A stretch of DNA of 64,000 bases, taken from JAGOEY01 sp017997515 (lineage in GTDB: Bacteria; Pseudomonadota; Gammaproteobacteria; Burkholderiales; Burkholderiaceae_C). The notes beneath the pieces were generated by a model. That model saw nothing but the letters and a program-made list of their open reading frames with translations, had not been told where the DNA came from and did not search any database. Every line of letters begins with the position of its first letter. Within the stretch, counting starts at the first letter, position 1. Below, one piece after another: positions 32,027 to 41,199 of the stretch. The stretch lies in assembly GCA_026314275.1 (NCBI GenBank), contig CP111109.1:1178001-1242000 (forward strand). The letters run 5' to 3'. The translations under genes were made by a program, and so were the position numbers.

Positions 32027-34111
32027 ATGCATGCATTGTTTGAAGAAGCCGGTAAATTCATGGCCGGACGTATTTTGTCGGAGGCGGATGCGTCCGCGCA
32101 GGTCGAGCTTGACAGCGGAAAACGCGTCAAGGTCAAGGCCGCCCACATCCTGCTGAAGTTTGAAAAACCCGCCCCGTCGGAGCTGATCGCCCAGGCCCAG
32201 GCCGCCGCGCAGACCATCGAGCTGGAGCTGGCCTACGAGTTTGCGCCAGAGGACGAGTTTGGTTTTGCCGACCTGGCGCGTGACTATTTCTCGGACAACG
32301 CCACCCTCGTCCAGCAGGCTGGAGCGCTGTTCCGCCTGTACGAGGCCCCACATTACTTCCGCCGCGCGGGCAAAGGCCGCTTCAAGAAGGCCCCGGCCGA
32401 GATCGTGCAGCAGGCGCTGCTGGCGATCGAGAAGAAAAAGCTGGTGCTGCAGCAGATCACCGACTGGGCGCAGGCCCTGGCGCGTAACGAGTGCCCGCAG
32501 CCGATCCGCGACCAGCTCTACAAAATTCTGTTCAAACCCGACAAAAACGCGCCCGAATACAAGGCCGTGGTCGAGGCCTCACGCGCCACCCAGACCGCAC
32601 CACTCGATTTGCTGCAGCGCGCGGGTGCCATCGACTCGCCCTACCAGTTCCACTGGAAGCGCTTCCTGTTCGAGAATTTCCCCAAAGGCACCGGTTTCCC
32701 CGCACTGGAGGCCCCGGCCATCAAGGACGAGTTGCCGCTGGCCGACGTGCAGGCGTACTCCATCGACGACTCCCAAACCACGGAAATCGACGATGCCCTG
32801 TCGCTGCAGGGCTTGGGCAGCGGCACCGTGGTGCTGGGCATCCACATCGCCGCACCCGGCCTGGCGCTGCAGCCTGGCGGCGCGGTGGACAACGTGGCGC
32901 GCCACCGCCTGTCTACCGTGTACATGCCGGGCTACAAAATCACCATGCTGCCCGACGACGTGGTGCAGGCCTACACCCTGGCCGAAGGGCGTGCGTGCCC
33001 TGCGGTGTCGCTGTATGTGACGCTGGACGAAGCCACGCTGGAGATCCGCAGCACCGAAACCAAGCTGGAACAGGTGCCCATCGCCGCCAACCTGCGCCAC
33101 GACCAGCTCGACGGTGTGGTCACCGCCGAATGGCTCGAAAACCCCGGTTTTGAGCATGAAAACACGCTCCAGCGCCCGGCTATAGAGCGTGAGCAGCTAT
33201 CATTTTTATACCGCCTGGCCAAGGAACTGAAAGCCCGGCGCGAAGTGGTGCGCGGCAAACCCGAAACCTTCAACCGGCCGGACTACAACTTCCGCCTCGT
33301 CGGGAATGACGGCGCAGAACCCGTAGGCAACGAGCAGGTCGAGATCAGCACCCGCCAACGCGGCTCGCCGCTGGACCTGATCGTGGCCGAGGCCATGATT
33401 CTGGCCAACAGCACCTGGGGCAGCTGGCTCGGTGAGCTGGGTGTGCCCGGCATCTACCGCAGCCAGGCCAGCCTGCTGCCCGGCGTGAAGGTCCGTATGG
33501 GCACCAAGGCCCTGCCGCATGCGGGTATTGGTGTGCCGAGTTACGCCTGGAGCACCTCACCCCTGCGCCGCTACACCGACCTGGTGAACCAGTGGCAGAT
33601 CATTGCCGCCGTGCGCCATGGCCGCACCGCCGCACTGGCCGCGCCGTTCAAACCCAAGGACGCCGAGCTGTTCTCGATCATCTCGGCGTTTGACGCGGCC
33701 TACAGCACCTACAACGGGTACCAGGGCGGCATGGAACGCTTCTGGACGCTCAAGTACCTGCAGCAAAACGGCATCACCGAAATCACCGCCACCACCTTCA
33801 AGGAAGGCCCGGCGGGCAGCTTCCTGGTGCGCGCCGACACCCTGCCACTGGTGCTGCCGGTGCTGGGTGCGCAGGGTCTGGCGCGCGGTGCGCGCGTGCG
33901 GGTGCGGCTGGGTGAGATTGACGAGATCACGCTGGACATCGGCGGCACGGTCATCGAACAGCTTGATGCCCCTGACACGACAGCCGCAGCCCCGCAAGAC
34001 AGCGATGAGGACGATGAAGACGCCGCCGCAGGCCCGATTGCCATTGCGGTGGACATGAACGAGGCCGACGCCGCCGGGACGACAGCGGCAACCGAGCCCG
34101 TTCAGGCCTGA
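32027..34111 (+). CDS. RNB-domain ribonuclease (RNase II/R family)
   Basis: A 694-residue 3'-5' exoribonuclease. The N-terminal part (residues 1-240) lacks an obvious canonical CSD pair. The RNB catalytic core begins IDDSQTTEIDDALSLQG, holding the metal-binding aspartates, and continues with RHRLSTVYMPGYKITMLP and AGIGVPSYAWSTSPLRRYTDL. The C-terminus is S1-like, then an acidic Ala-rich tail. A family B repeat is embedded in frame around residues 382-395. It starts 14 bases after a family A repeat. Confidence 0.93.
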   Translation: MHALFEEAGKFMAGRILSEADASAQVELDSGKRVKVKAAHILLKFEKPAPSELIAQAQAAAQTIELELAYEFAPEDEFGFADLARDYFSDNATLVQQAGALFRLYEAPHYFRRAGKGRFKKAPAEIVQQALLAIEKKKLVLQQITDWAQALARNECPQPIRDQLYKILFKPDKNAPEYKAVVEASRATQTAPLDLLQRAGAIDSPYQFHWKRFLFENFPKGTGFPALEAPAIKDELPLADVQAYSIDDSQTTEIDDALSLQGLGSGTVVLGIHIAAPGLALQPGGAVDNVARHRLSTVYMPGYKITMLPDDVVQAYTLAEGRACPAVSLYVTLDEATLEIRSTETKLEQVPIAANLRHDQLDGVVTAEWLENPGFEHENTLQRPAIEREQLSFLYRLAKELKARREVVRGKPETFNRPDYNFRLVGNDGAEPVGNEQVEISTRQRGSPLDLIVAEAMILANSTWGSWLGELGVPGIYRSQASLLPGVKVRMGTKALPHAGIGVPSYAWSTSPLRRYTDLVNQWQIIAAVRHGRTAALAAPFKPKDAELFSIISAFDAAYSTYNGYQGGMERFWTLKYLQQNGITEITATTFKEGPAGSFLVRADTLPLVLPVLGAQGLARGARVRVRLGEIDEITLDIGGTVIEQLDAPDTTAAAPQDSDEDDEDAAAGPIAIAVDMNEADAAGTTAATEPVQA
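33172..33211 (+). repeat. Palindromic repeat family B, copy 6 (inside the RNase gene)
   Basis: GCGCCC, GAGCGTGAGCAGCTAT, then TATA, in family order and in frame. Confidence 0.55.
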
Positions 34112-34127
34112 CCCGACCCCACACGCC

Positions 34128-35003
34128 ATGGGCACCGCCACCACCTTCCGCACTTTTGTGGGCTCGCTGAGCACGCTGCACTGGGCGCTGGGGGTGTCGG
34201 TTGCGCTGCATGTGGCGCTGCTCACGGTGCGGTTTGTGGACCCCGAGGCGTTTAACCGCGTCTTCCAGGACACCCCGCTGGAGGTGATTCTGGTGAACGC
34301 CAAGTCGGACCAGGCCCCCGACAAAGCCCAGGCCATTGCCCAGTTTGCGCTGGCAGGTGGCGGTGACGCCGACAAGGGCCGGGCCACCACACCCCTGCCC
34401 TACTCCGCCATGACCAGTCTGGGTGAGTCGATGGAAGAAGAGCAGCGCAAGCTCGACGCCATGGAGCAGCAGCAAACCCAGCTGCTGTCGCAGGTGCGCG
34501 ACCAGATTGCCGCCCTGCCCCTGGCCGACCCGCACCTGAGCGGGGCCACCCCCGAGCGCGAGGCGCAGGAAGAAAAACGTAAACAGCTGCTCAAGCTGCT
34601 GGCCGAGATTGAGCGGCGCATCGTGGAAGAAAACGCCCGGCCCCAAAAACGCTTCGTGAGCCCCGCCACACGTGAAGCGGTGTACGCCATCTACTACGAC
34701 AACCTGCGCCGCCGTGTGGAAGACAAAGGCACGGCCAACTTCCCTGAGGCGGCGGGGCAGAAGATCTACGGCGAGCTGACGATGATCGTCACCATCAACC
34801 ACGACGGCCAGCTGCTGTCCACCGAAATCCGTGAAAGCTCGGGCAACCGCACACTCGACCGCCGCGCCGAAGCCATTGTGCGCAGCGCCGCGCCGTTCGG
34901 CCGCTTTAATAACGAAATGCGCAAAAAGGCCGACCAGATCGCCGTGGTGTCGCGCTTCAAATTCAACCGCGACGAAACCCTGCGCACCAAGCTACAACAA
35001 TGA
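34128..35003 (+). CDS. TonB family protein
   Basis: A 291-residue protein with one N-terminal membrane helix (about residues 18-36, LGVSVALHVALLTV), a long charged helical linker, and a C-terminal TonB-like fold (about 200-285) with YGELTMIVTINHDGQLLSTE and VRSAAPFGRFNNE. No exbB/exbD lies nearby, so it may be an orphan energy transducer or a structural envelope protein. The ATG lies 16 bases after the RNase stop, so it is probably cotranscribed. Confidence 0.85.
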   Translation: MGTATTFRTFVGSLSTLHWALGVSVALHVALLTVRFVDPEAFNRVFQDTPLEVILVNAKSDQAPDKAQAIAQFALAGGGDADKGRATTPLPYSAMTSLGESMEEEQRKLDAMEQQQTQLLSQVRDQIAALPLADPHLSGATPEREAQEEKRKQLLKLLAEIERRIVEENARPQKRFVSPATREAVYAIYYDNLRRRVEDKGTANFPEAAGQKIYGELTMIVTINHDGQLLSTEIRESSGNRTLDRRAEAIVRSAAPFGRFNNEMRKKADQIAVVSRFKFNRDETLRTKLQQ

Positions 35004-35100
35004 ACACCCCCAGGCTTCGCGGACTTCGTTCCGCTGCTCCTTCCCCCTTGCCGGGGGCGACACCAACGGCCCGGCAGAGCCGGTTCCGTGGTGCCTGCTG
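35004..35100 (-). repeat. Intergenic repeat family A, copy 5
   Basis: Inverted relative to most copies: starts ACACCCCCAGGCTTCGC and ends CCGGTTCCGTGGTGCCTGC, with CCCCCTTGCCGGGGG. It lies between the TonB-like gene and aroE. Confidence 0.8.
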
Positions 35101-35176
35101 GAAGGGTGCTTGGCGCGTTGCGCCTTGCACTGGATAGATGGACGCTGCTGGTGCACATGCAGATAACCAGATAACG

Positions 35177-36031
35177 ATGACAAACCTAGCTTCTCCCGAC
35201 TACTACTGCGTCATGGGCAACCCGGTGGCGCACAGCCGCTCCCCCTGGATCCACGCCCGGTTTGCCGCGCTTACCGGGCAGGTGCTGCGCTACGACCGGC
35301 GGCTGATTGCGCTGGACGGTTTTGCGCAAGGGTTGCGTGACTTTCTGGCCGAGGGCGGGCGCGGCTGCAACATCACCGTGCCGTTCAAATTTGCGGCGGC
35401 CGAGGTGGCCCAGCATTTCAGCCCCCGCGCCCAGCTGGCGCAGGCGGCCAACACCCTCACCGTGCGCGACGACGGCATTTACGCCGACAACACCGACGGT
35501 GCCGGGCTGGTGGCCGACATCGAACGCAACGCCGGTGTGCGGCTGGCCGGGCGCGACGTGTTGCTGGTCGGCGCGGGCGGCGCTGCGGCGGGGGTGCTGG
35601 GGCCGCTGCTGGCCGCCGGGCCGGCACGGCTCACCGTGGTCAACCGCACCCATGCCCGCGCCGTGGAACTGGTGCAACGGCATGCGGCGCTGGCAGCGCT
35701 ACAAAATTCAGAGCTGACTGCGCCCGACATACGGGCGCTGGAAGGCAATTTTGATGTGATTATCAACGCCTCGGCCAGCAGCCTGGGCGGCGGCGCTGTG
35801 CCGGTGCCGCCCAGCGTACTGCGGCCCGGTGCACTGGCGCTGGACATGATGTACGGCGAGGCCGCGCAGGGCTTTATGGACTGGGCCCACCAGCACGGCG
35901 CCATCCCCCGCGACGGGCTGGGCATGCTGGTGGAGCAGGCGGCCGAGGCCTTCCACGGCTGGCGGGGCGTGCGCCCGCCCTCGACCCAGGTGCTGGCAGA
36001 GCTACGCTCCCACATGGCTGTGCCAGCCTGA
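35177..36031 (+). CDS. aroE: Shikimate dehydrogenase
   Basis: A 284-residue NADP-dependent enzyme that reduces 3-dehydroshikimate to shikimate. The substrate pocket shows NPVAHSRSPWIHARF, the catalytic Lys in NITVPFKFAA, and the Asp in ADNTDGAG. The nucleotide-binding domain has LLVGAGGAAAGVLGPLL and VVNRTHARA. A family B repeat is embedded in frame (residues about 173-189, AALQNSELTAPDIRALEG). ATG 35177 is chosen; there is no strong ribosome site. mtgA follows 15 bases downstream. Confidence 0.96.
   Translation: MTNLASPDYYCVMGNPVAHSRSPWIHARFAALTGQVLRYDRRLIALDGFAQGLRDFLAEGGRGCNITVPFKFAAAEVAQHFSPRAQLAQAANTLTVRDDGIYADNTDGAGLVADIERNAGVRLAGRDVLLVGAGGAAAGVLGPLLAAGPARLTVVNRTHARAVELVQRHAALAALQNSELTAPDIRALEGNFDVIINASASSLGGGAVPVPPSVLRPGALALDMMYGEAAQGFMDWAHQHGAIPRDGLGMLVEQAAEAFHGWRGVRPPSTQVLAELRSHMAVPA
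35695..35742 (-). repeat. Palindromic repeat family B, copy 7 (inside aroE)
   Basis: Minus strand AGCGCCCG, GGGCGCAGTCAGCTCT, then TAGCGC. In frame, at a loop between the nucleotide-binding domain strands. Confidence 0.6.
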
Positions 36032-36046
36032 AGCGGAGCGTGAACC

Positions 36047-36826
36047 GTGAAACCCTTGCTGCGCTGGCTTGGCTTGGTGGTGCTGGCGGCGCTGGCCTTG
36101 CAGCTGTTCTTTGTGCTGCGCATTGCCACACTGGTGGCCATCGACCCGCAGTCCACCACCTTCCAGCGTTCGGAAGCCTGGGCCCAGCTGAGCACCACGG
36201 GCCGTGTGCGCTGGAAGCAGGAATGGGTGCCATACGACCAGATGTCCAACCACCTCAAACGCGCCGTCATCGCCTCGGAGGATGCCGACTTCGCCCACCA
36301 CGGCGGCGTGGAGTGGGAGGCGATCGAAAAGGCCCGCGCGCGGAATGCCCGTGCGGAGGCCCGTGCCGAAGAGCGCGCCAACCGCCAAGCCGCTGCCGCA
36401 TCCCGCAAAAATGCGGCAAAAGCACCCAGCGCCCCGGCTGCCACCGCCAAACCACCCAAGATCGTCGGCGGCTCCACCATCACCCAGCAGCTGGCCAAAA
36501 ACCTGCTGCTGTCGGGTGAACGCACCCTGCTGCGCAAGGGCCAGGAGTTTGTGCTGACCCAGGCGCTGGAGCTGCTGCTGTCCAAAGAACGCATCCTCGA
36601 GATCTACCTCAACAGCGTGGAATGGGGCGACGGTGTGTTTGGTGCCGAGGCCGCAACCCAGCACTACTACAAGAAACCCGCTGCCAAACTCAGCCCCAAC
36701 GAGGCCGCCCGCCTGGCGGTGATGCTGCCCCGGCCCAAGTACTTCGAAAAGCTGCCCAACTCGGGCTACGTCGCCAGCCGCGCCGCCACCATCGGCGCCC
36801 GCATGGGCAGCGCTGAGCTTCCCTGA
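36047..36826 (+). CDS. mtgA: Monofunctional peptidoglycan glycosyltransferase
   Basis: A 259-residue GT51 enzyme polymerising glycan from lipid II. It has one N-terminal membrane helix (about residues 8-27). The catalytic Glu motif is [14 protein letters not shown]. Further motifs are [45 protein letters not shown] and [12 protein letters not shown]. Between the first two motifs there is an extra Ala/Arg/Pro-rich stretch of about 45 residues compared with E. coli MtgA. GTG start, supported by GGAG 8 bases upstream. Likely cotranscribed with aroE. Confidence 0.95.
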   Translation: MKPLLRWLGLVVLAALALQLFFVLRIATLVAIDPQSTTFQRSEAWAQLSTTGRVRWKQEWVPYDQMSNHLKRAVIASEDADFAHHGGVEWEAIEKARARNARAEARAEERANRQAAAASRKNAAKAPSAPAATAKPPKIVGGSTITQQLAKNLLLSGERTLLRKGQEFVLTQALELLLSKERILEIYLNSVEWGDGVFGAEAATQHYYKKPAAKLSPNEAARLAVMLPRPKYFEKLPNSGYVASRAATIGARMGSAELP

Positions 36827-36883
36827 ACACACACCAAACGATGTGGCCTTGAGCGCAAAGCCTGAAAGGCAAGCGCCCCTCCA

Positions 36884-36969
36884 GCAAACACCGTGGATCT
36901 GGCTTTGCCAGGCCACTGGTGTTGCCCCCTGCAAGGGGGTTGGCGAAAGCGAAGCGCAGCCTGGGGGTA
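36884..36969 (+). repeat. Intergenic repeat family A, copy 6
   Basis: CAAACACCGTGGATCTGGC through GCGCAGCCTGGGGGTAA with CTGGCTTTGCCAG and CCCCCTGCAAGGGGG. It lies between mtgA and the acyltransferase gene. Confidence 0.85.
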
Positions 36970-36989
36970 AGCAACTATCATCCCTGCCC

Positions 36990-37709
36990 ATGCTTGCCAA
37001 GTTAATGAGTTTCCTGTTGCTGGGGTTCATCCGGCTTCTGACCGGTGCACAGGCGCGCTGGTACGGCTGCCCGCCCAAGGCGGAGCAGCGTATTTATTTC
37101 GCCAACCACCAGAGCCACGCCGACCTGGTATTGATTTGGGCCGCGCTGCCGCACGAGCTGCGCTCCATCACCCGCCCGATCGCCGCCAAGGACTACTGGA
37201 CCCAGAGCAAATTCAAACGCTGGATCACCACCGAGGTTTTTAACGCCGTGTATGTGGACCGCATGGGGGGCAACAAGGCAGCAGCGCCCCCACCGCCGGT
37301 GGCGGCCATCGCCCCGGACGCGGCCGAGACGGTGCCCGGCACACTGCCAGTGGCCGCCCCGCCGCCCGTGCCAGAGGTGCCAGTGGCCGACCCGCTGGAG
37401 CCGCTGGTGGCCGCGCTGCAGAGTGGCGACTCAATCATCATCTTCCCGGAAGGCACCCGGGGCCACGCCGACGAGCCGCAACTGTTCAAGTCCGGCCTGT
37501 ACACCTTGGCCTGCCGTTTCCCCGACGTGGTGCTGGTGCCCGCCTGGATCAACAACGTGCAGCGGGTCATGCCCAAAGGTGAAGTGGTGCCGGTGCCGAT
37601 CCTGTGCTCGGTCACGTTTGGCGCGCCGATCCGGGTCGAGCCCGGCGAAGAACGCCGCCCCTTCCTCGACCGCGCCCGGCTGGCCGTCATCGCCTTGAGG
37701 GATATATGA
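36990..37709 (+). CDS. Lysophospholipid acyltransferase family protein (PlsC-like)
   Basis: A 239-residue 1-acyl-glycerol-3-phosphate acyltransferase-like membrane protein. The HX4D catalytic motif is NHQSHADL, followed by the FPEGTRGHA motif for phosphate binding. Between them, at residues about 98-140, lies a Pro/Ala-rich insertion (AAAPPPPVAAIAPDAA and more). The ATG at 36990 excludes a repeat-derived extension. The stop overlaps the next ATG by 3 bases (ATATGA), so coupling with the CDP-DAG synthase-like gene is expected. Specific acyl acceptor unknown. Confidence 0.9.
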   Translation: MLAKLMSFLLLGFIRLLTGAQARWYGCPPKAEQRIYFANHQSHADLVLIWAALPHELRSITRPIAAKDYWTQSKFKRWITTEVFNAVYVDRMGGNKAAAPPPPVAAIAPDAAETVPGTLPVAAPPPVPEVPVADPLEPLVAALQSGDSIIIFPEGTRGHADEPQLFKSGLYTLACRFPDVVLVPAWINNVQRVMPKGEVVPVPILCSVTFGAPIRVEPGEERRPFLDRARLAVIALRDI

Positions 37710-38695
37710 CCCATTTCTTGCGCAACATGGATGCGACGCAGCAAATTGGAGCGCTGTTCATCATCGTTTTTGGCGTGCTCATGGGTTTCACGGCCCACGG
37801 TTTTGTGCAGTCGCTGCGTGAGCACCCGGACGACGCCATGGGTGACGCCCGCCGCATGGAGCTGCACAACGCCCGTGGCCTGCTGAAAACCTCGTGGCTG
37901 ATGGTCACGATTTTCTGGATCGGCTGGGTGCTGGGCGACACCGTGGCGACGGTGCTGTTTGGGTTGGTGGCGTTTTTTGCGCTGCGGGAATTTATCACCC
38001 TGTCGCCCACCCGCCGTGGTGACCACCGCAGCCTGGTGCTGGCGTTTTTTGTGGTGCTGCCAGTGCAGTTCTGGCTGGTGTCCGCCCAGCACTTTGACCT
38101 GTTCACCGTGTTTATCCCGGTGTATGTGTTTCTGGCCCTGCCCGTGGTCAGTGTGCTGGCCGACGACCCGCAGCGGTTTCTGGAGCGCAATGCCAAGCTG
38201 CAGTGGGGCATCATGGTGTGCGTCTATGGCATGAGCCATGTGCCCGCGCTGCTGCTGCTGGACTTTCCGGGCTACAAGGACAAAGGTGCCTTCCTCGTGT
38301 TCTTCCTGGTGTTTGTGGTGCAGACCGCCACCGTGGTGCAGCACATGGTGGGCCTGAAACTCAAACGCCCGCCCAGCGCGCCCAATGTCAGCAAGAGCTT
38401 CAACTGGACCCACTGGGGGGTCGGTGTGGTCGCGGCCAGCCTGCTGGGGGTTCTGTTCACCGGCATCACCCCCTTCAAGCCCGGCCAGGCGCTGGCGCTG
38501 GCCTTCATCGCAGCCGTATCGGGCTCACTCGGCCACCTGGTCATGAAAGCCCTCAAACGCGACCGGGGCGTGACCAGCTGGGGTTTCCAGGGCATGTCCG
38601 TCACCGGCGCGGGCGGGCTGCTGGATCGGGTGGATGCGCTGTGTTTTGCCGCACCCATCTTCTTCCACTCGGTACGCTGGTATTTTGGGCTTTAA
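37706..38695 (+). CDS. Phosphatidate cytidylyltransferase family protein (CdsA/YnbB-like)
   Basis: A 329-residue integral membrane protein with about eight helices. The C-terminal CDP-diacylglycerol synthase signature is present in modified form: GSLGHLVMKALKRDRG followed by GAGGLLDRVDALCFAAPIFF, with the Asp-Arg-x-Asp of the family. It is translationally coupled to the upstream PlsC-like gene; acyltransferase plus CDP-DAG synthase makes consecutive steps of phospholipid synthesis. It is probably a second copy, since the essential cdsA usually lies with uppS/dxr. Confidence 0.9.
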   Translation: MTHFLRNMDATQQIGALFIIVFGVLMGFTAHGFVQSLREHPDDAMGDARRMELHNARGLLKTSWLMVTIFWIGWVLGDTVATVLFGLVAFFALREFITLSPTRRGDHRSLVLAFFVVLPVQFWLVSAQHFDLFTVFIPVYVFLALPVVSVLADDPQRFLERNAKLQWGIMVCVYGMSHVPALLLLDFPGYKDKGAFLVFFLVFVVQTATVVQHMVGLKLKRPPSAPNVSKSFNWTHWGVGVVAASLLGVLFTGITPFKPGQALALAFIAAVSGSLGHLVMKALKRDRGVTSWGFQGMSVTGAGGLLDRVDALCFAAPIFFHSVRWYFGL

Positions 38696-38702
38696 TGGGC
38701 TC

Positions 38703-38746
38703 TTGCGCCCGCCCCACCTGCGCAAGTAGCTCCTAAAACAATAGCA
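38703..38746 (+). repeat. Palindromic repeat family B, copy 8
   Basis: GCGCCC, GCGCAAGTAGCT, then ATAGCAT. The terminal ATAGCATG supplies the start codon of ruvC, so the element forms the whole ruvC leader. Confidence 0.7.
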
Positions 38747-39294
38747 TGAGAATCCTCGGCATTGACCCCGGCCTGCAAACCACCGGTTTTGGTGTGGTGG
38801 ATGCGGACGGGTCACGCCTGAGTTATGTGGGCAGCGGCACCATCAAGACCACGCACCTGGATTTGGGCGACCTGCCGGGGCGGCTGAAAGTGCTGTTTGA
38901 CGGCATTTGTGAAATCACCGAGCGTTACCAACCCGACGTGGCGGCGGTCGAGATCATCTTCGTCAACGTCAACCCGCAGTCCACCCTGCTGCTGGGCCAG
39001 GCGCGCGGGGCGTGTATCACCGCGCTGGTGTCGCGCAACCTGCCAGTGGCCGAGTACACCGCGCTGCAAATGAAAAAGGCCGTGGTCGGCCATGGCCGCG
39101 CGGCCAAGTCCCAGGTGCAGGAAATGGTGCGCCGCCTGCTCAACCTGCCCGGCCTGCCCGGCACCGATGCCGCCGACGCACTGGGTATGGCCATCATCCA
39201 TGCCCACGCCGGCCAGGCCATGGCCCGGCTGGCCGGCTCTGCGACGCTGCAACGGCGCCAGCATGCGATGTTCAAGGACGGGCGCAGCTACTGA
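38746..39294 (+). CDS. ruvC: Crossover junction endodeoxyribonuclease RuvC
   Basis: A 182-residue Holliday-junction resolvase. The acidic catalytic residues are Asp7 (GIDPGLQ), Glu69 (AVEIIFVN), Asp141 and Asp144 (GTDAADALG). Length matches the family. The ATG lies at the end of a family B repeat and has no obvious ribosome site. ruvA and ruvB do not follow immediately here; a porin gene does. Confidence 0.97.
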   Translation: MRILGIDPGLQTTGFGVVDADGSRLSYVGSGTIKTTHLDLGDLPGRLKVLFDGICEITERYQPDVAAVEIIFVNVNPQSTLLLGQARGACITALVSRNLPVAEYTALQMKKAVVGHGRAAKSQVQEMVRRLLNLPGLPGTDAADALGMAIIHAHAGQAMARLAGSATLQRRQHAMFKDGRSY

Positions 39295-39588
39295 GGTGCG
39301 CCTGAAGAGTTGCAAATGCACAACGTTGTGCGCCCAACTGCGCGCTGAGCAAGACGTACTGACCTCCCGCCCAAGGCACAGATCGCTCCCTACCTACAGA
39401 GGGGAAACCGGCCCCGGAAACACTGTTGGACACCGCGCCTTACCGCGGGTTTCCCCCTGTCTCCAAAATGTCAAAGAAGGGCTTTCCACTCTTTACCGCT
39501 TGAAACATACCACCTACTCTCAGACCCCGAGAAGCCCTCAAAGTCACGTGGGCACCCATCCATTTCATGCAGTAGTAGGAGCCACCTT
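39295..39588 (+). other. ruvC-porin intergenic region with hairpin
   Basis: No gene seen. GGGGAAACC (39401-39409) pairs with GGTTTCCCC (39448-39456), a 9-bp stem enclosing a 38-base loop; it lies 107 bases after ruvC and may end that transcript or shape the porin leader. The porin ribosome site is AGGAG at 39577-39581. Confidence 0.5.
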
Positions 39589-40851
39589 ATGAAGAAAATG
39601 CGCATCTTGTCAGCGGCCATGTTCGGCTGCGTTTCATCGTTGGCCATGGCGCAAACAGCAGTCGGCACCAGCAGCGTCACGATGTACGGCCTGGTCGACG
39701 TCGGTGTCAACCGCGTCACCGGCACACCCGCCGGCGCCGTGACCAACATCACCAGCGGCAACATGGAAGGCTCGCGCTTCGGCTTCAAGGGCAATGAAGA
39801 CCTGGGCGGCGGATACCGTGCCATCTTCACGCTGGAGTCGCGTTTCGAAGCCGACACCGGCTCGGTCAGCAACCGCCCCGTTTCCGGTGGCCGACTGCCT
39901 GACCGGCTCAGCACCGCATCGTCCCTGGGCCTGCCGACAGCATTGCAGCCCGCCGTTTCCGCCGTCGCCGCCCAGATCGGCTCCTCCGTTGGCGTGAATC
40001 TGGGCAGCAACATTTTCGACCGGCAGGTCTTCGCCGGGCTGGTCACGCCGTTTGGCGCCTTCACGGCGGGTCGGCAGTACACGCCGGGCTACCAGGCCTC
40101 CGCCGCCTTTGACGTGATGAAGACCCAATCGAGCCTTGCGCTGGGGCAGCTGGTCGCCATTCCGGCGTCTTTCGACATCCGCGTGAGCAACTCGCTCCAG
40201 TATGGCATTCAGTTGGACGGCCTGACCGCCACCGTCATGTACGGTGCCGGTGAAGTCGCCGGTCGGTCGAGCGCGGGGCGCCTCTTGGGCGTCATGGCCA
40301 TGTACAACGGCAACGGCTATTCATTCGGTGGCGGCTACAACACGCGCAACAACGAGCTGGGTAAAAAGTCGCTGACGAACGCCATCCTGGGCGCGACGGT
40401 GGATGTCGGTCCAGGCACGCTGACCGGCGAATTCGCCAGCTTCAAGGACGACAACCCGACCGGCCTGTCCAGCATCAGCGCCTCCCTGGCGGCAAACCCA
40501 GCCACGGCACCCGTCGCCGGTCTGGTGCAGAACGCCTTCATCCAGGGCTTCCGGCAAGACTCGCGCCTGTTCCAGATCGGCTACCGCATCACCAGCGGCG
40601 CGCACACTGTCGCCGTGGCTTACAACGGCTTGAACGACAAACGTCCGTTCAATGCAGACCGCTCTTCGTATGGTGCGGCCTACACGTATGCCCTGTCCAA
40701 GCGAACCGACCTGAATGCCGTTTTCACCCACCTGAACAACAAGAACACGTCACAAGACATGCTGGGCGGCAATGGCTTCCTGGGCGGCGTGGCGGCGAAA
40801 CCAGGCCAGGATGTGAACAGCTTGGCACTGGCGATTCGCCACCGCTTCTGA
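39589..40851 (+). CDS. Gram-negative porin (general trimeric porin family)
   Basis: A 420-residue outer-membrane protein. The signal peptide spans residues 1-21 and ends SSLAMAQ. The mature protein opens SVTMYGLVDVGVNRV, and GSRFGFKGNEDLGGGYRAIF is the hallmark of betaproteobacterial porins. It ends with a C-terminal aromatic residue (LAIRHRF), required for barrel assembly. Substrates (small hydrophilic solutes) are inferred from the family. Its codon use is as GC-rich as its neighbours. Confidence 0.95.
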   Translation: MKKMRILSAAMFGCVSSLAMAQTAVGTSSVTMYGLVDVGVNRVTGTPAGAVTNITSGNMEGSRFGFKGNEDLGGGYRAIFTLESRFEADTGSVSNRPVSGGRLPDRLSTASSLGLPTALQPAVSAVAAQIGSSVGVNLGSNIFDRQVFAGLVTPFGAFTAGRQYTPGYQASAAFDVMKTQSSLALGQLVAIPASFDIRVSNSLQYGIQLDGLTATVMYGAGEVAGRSSAGRLLGVMAMYNGNGYSFGGGYNTRNNELGKKSLTNAILGATVDVGPGTLTGEFASFKDDNPTGLSSISASLAANPATAPVAGLVQNAFIQGFRQDSRLFQIGYRITSGAHTVAVAYNGLNDKRPFNADRSSYGAAYTYALSKRTDLNAVFTHLNNKNTSQDMLGGNGFLGGVAAKPGQDVNSLALAIRHRF

Positions 40852-41199
40852 TGCGTGAACCCGGCTTGCGGGCATGACCCCCTACAAGGGGTCGTGCCTG
40901 TCAGTTCGGAGCCCGGTCAGTCCGCGCTCTCGTAAAAGGCAATGTGTGCAAACACGTTGCCTTTACTTTTGATGGGCCTCGCGAGAGTATCCCGCGCATT
41001 CCCGACCGCTTGGCCAATTGCCACACACACAAAAATCAATACCCCAAGTAGATCGCCCAACCCCTCTGCCTCACTGGCCAAGTTCTCCATTCGGCGGCGC
41101 AAGCTACCTGCCAACCAGGCGGTGTGCTTGTCCTGCACACTTCGATAAGATGGAGCCCCCCGCGCCTTGCGCCCGAATTCTCTGCCCTGTGACGCCACC
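40852..41199. other. Porin-perM intergenic region
   Basis: 348 bases. A perfect 11-bp hairpin (GGCATGACCCC / GGGGTCGTGCC, one G-T pair, 40871-40898) follows the porin gene without a T run and probably ends the transcript. The remainder shows no convincing gene. A minus-strand frame ending at 40917 could code a short protein with one hydrophobic helix but has no recognisable start or family. Confidence 0.55.

Noticed and set aside
36843..36989. 49-residue N-terminal extension of the PlsC-like protein
   Set aside because: Again a translated family A repeat; the protein family begins at ATG 36990.
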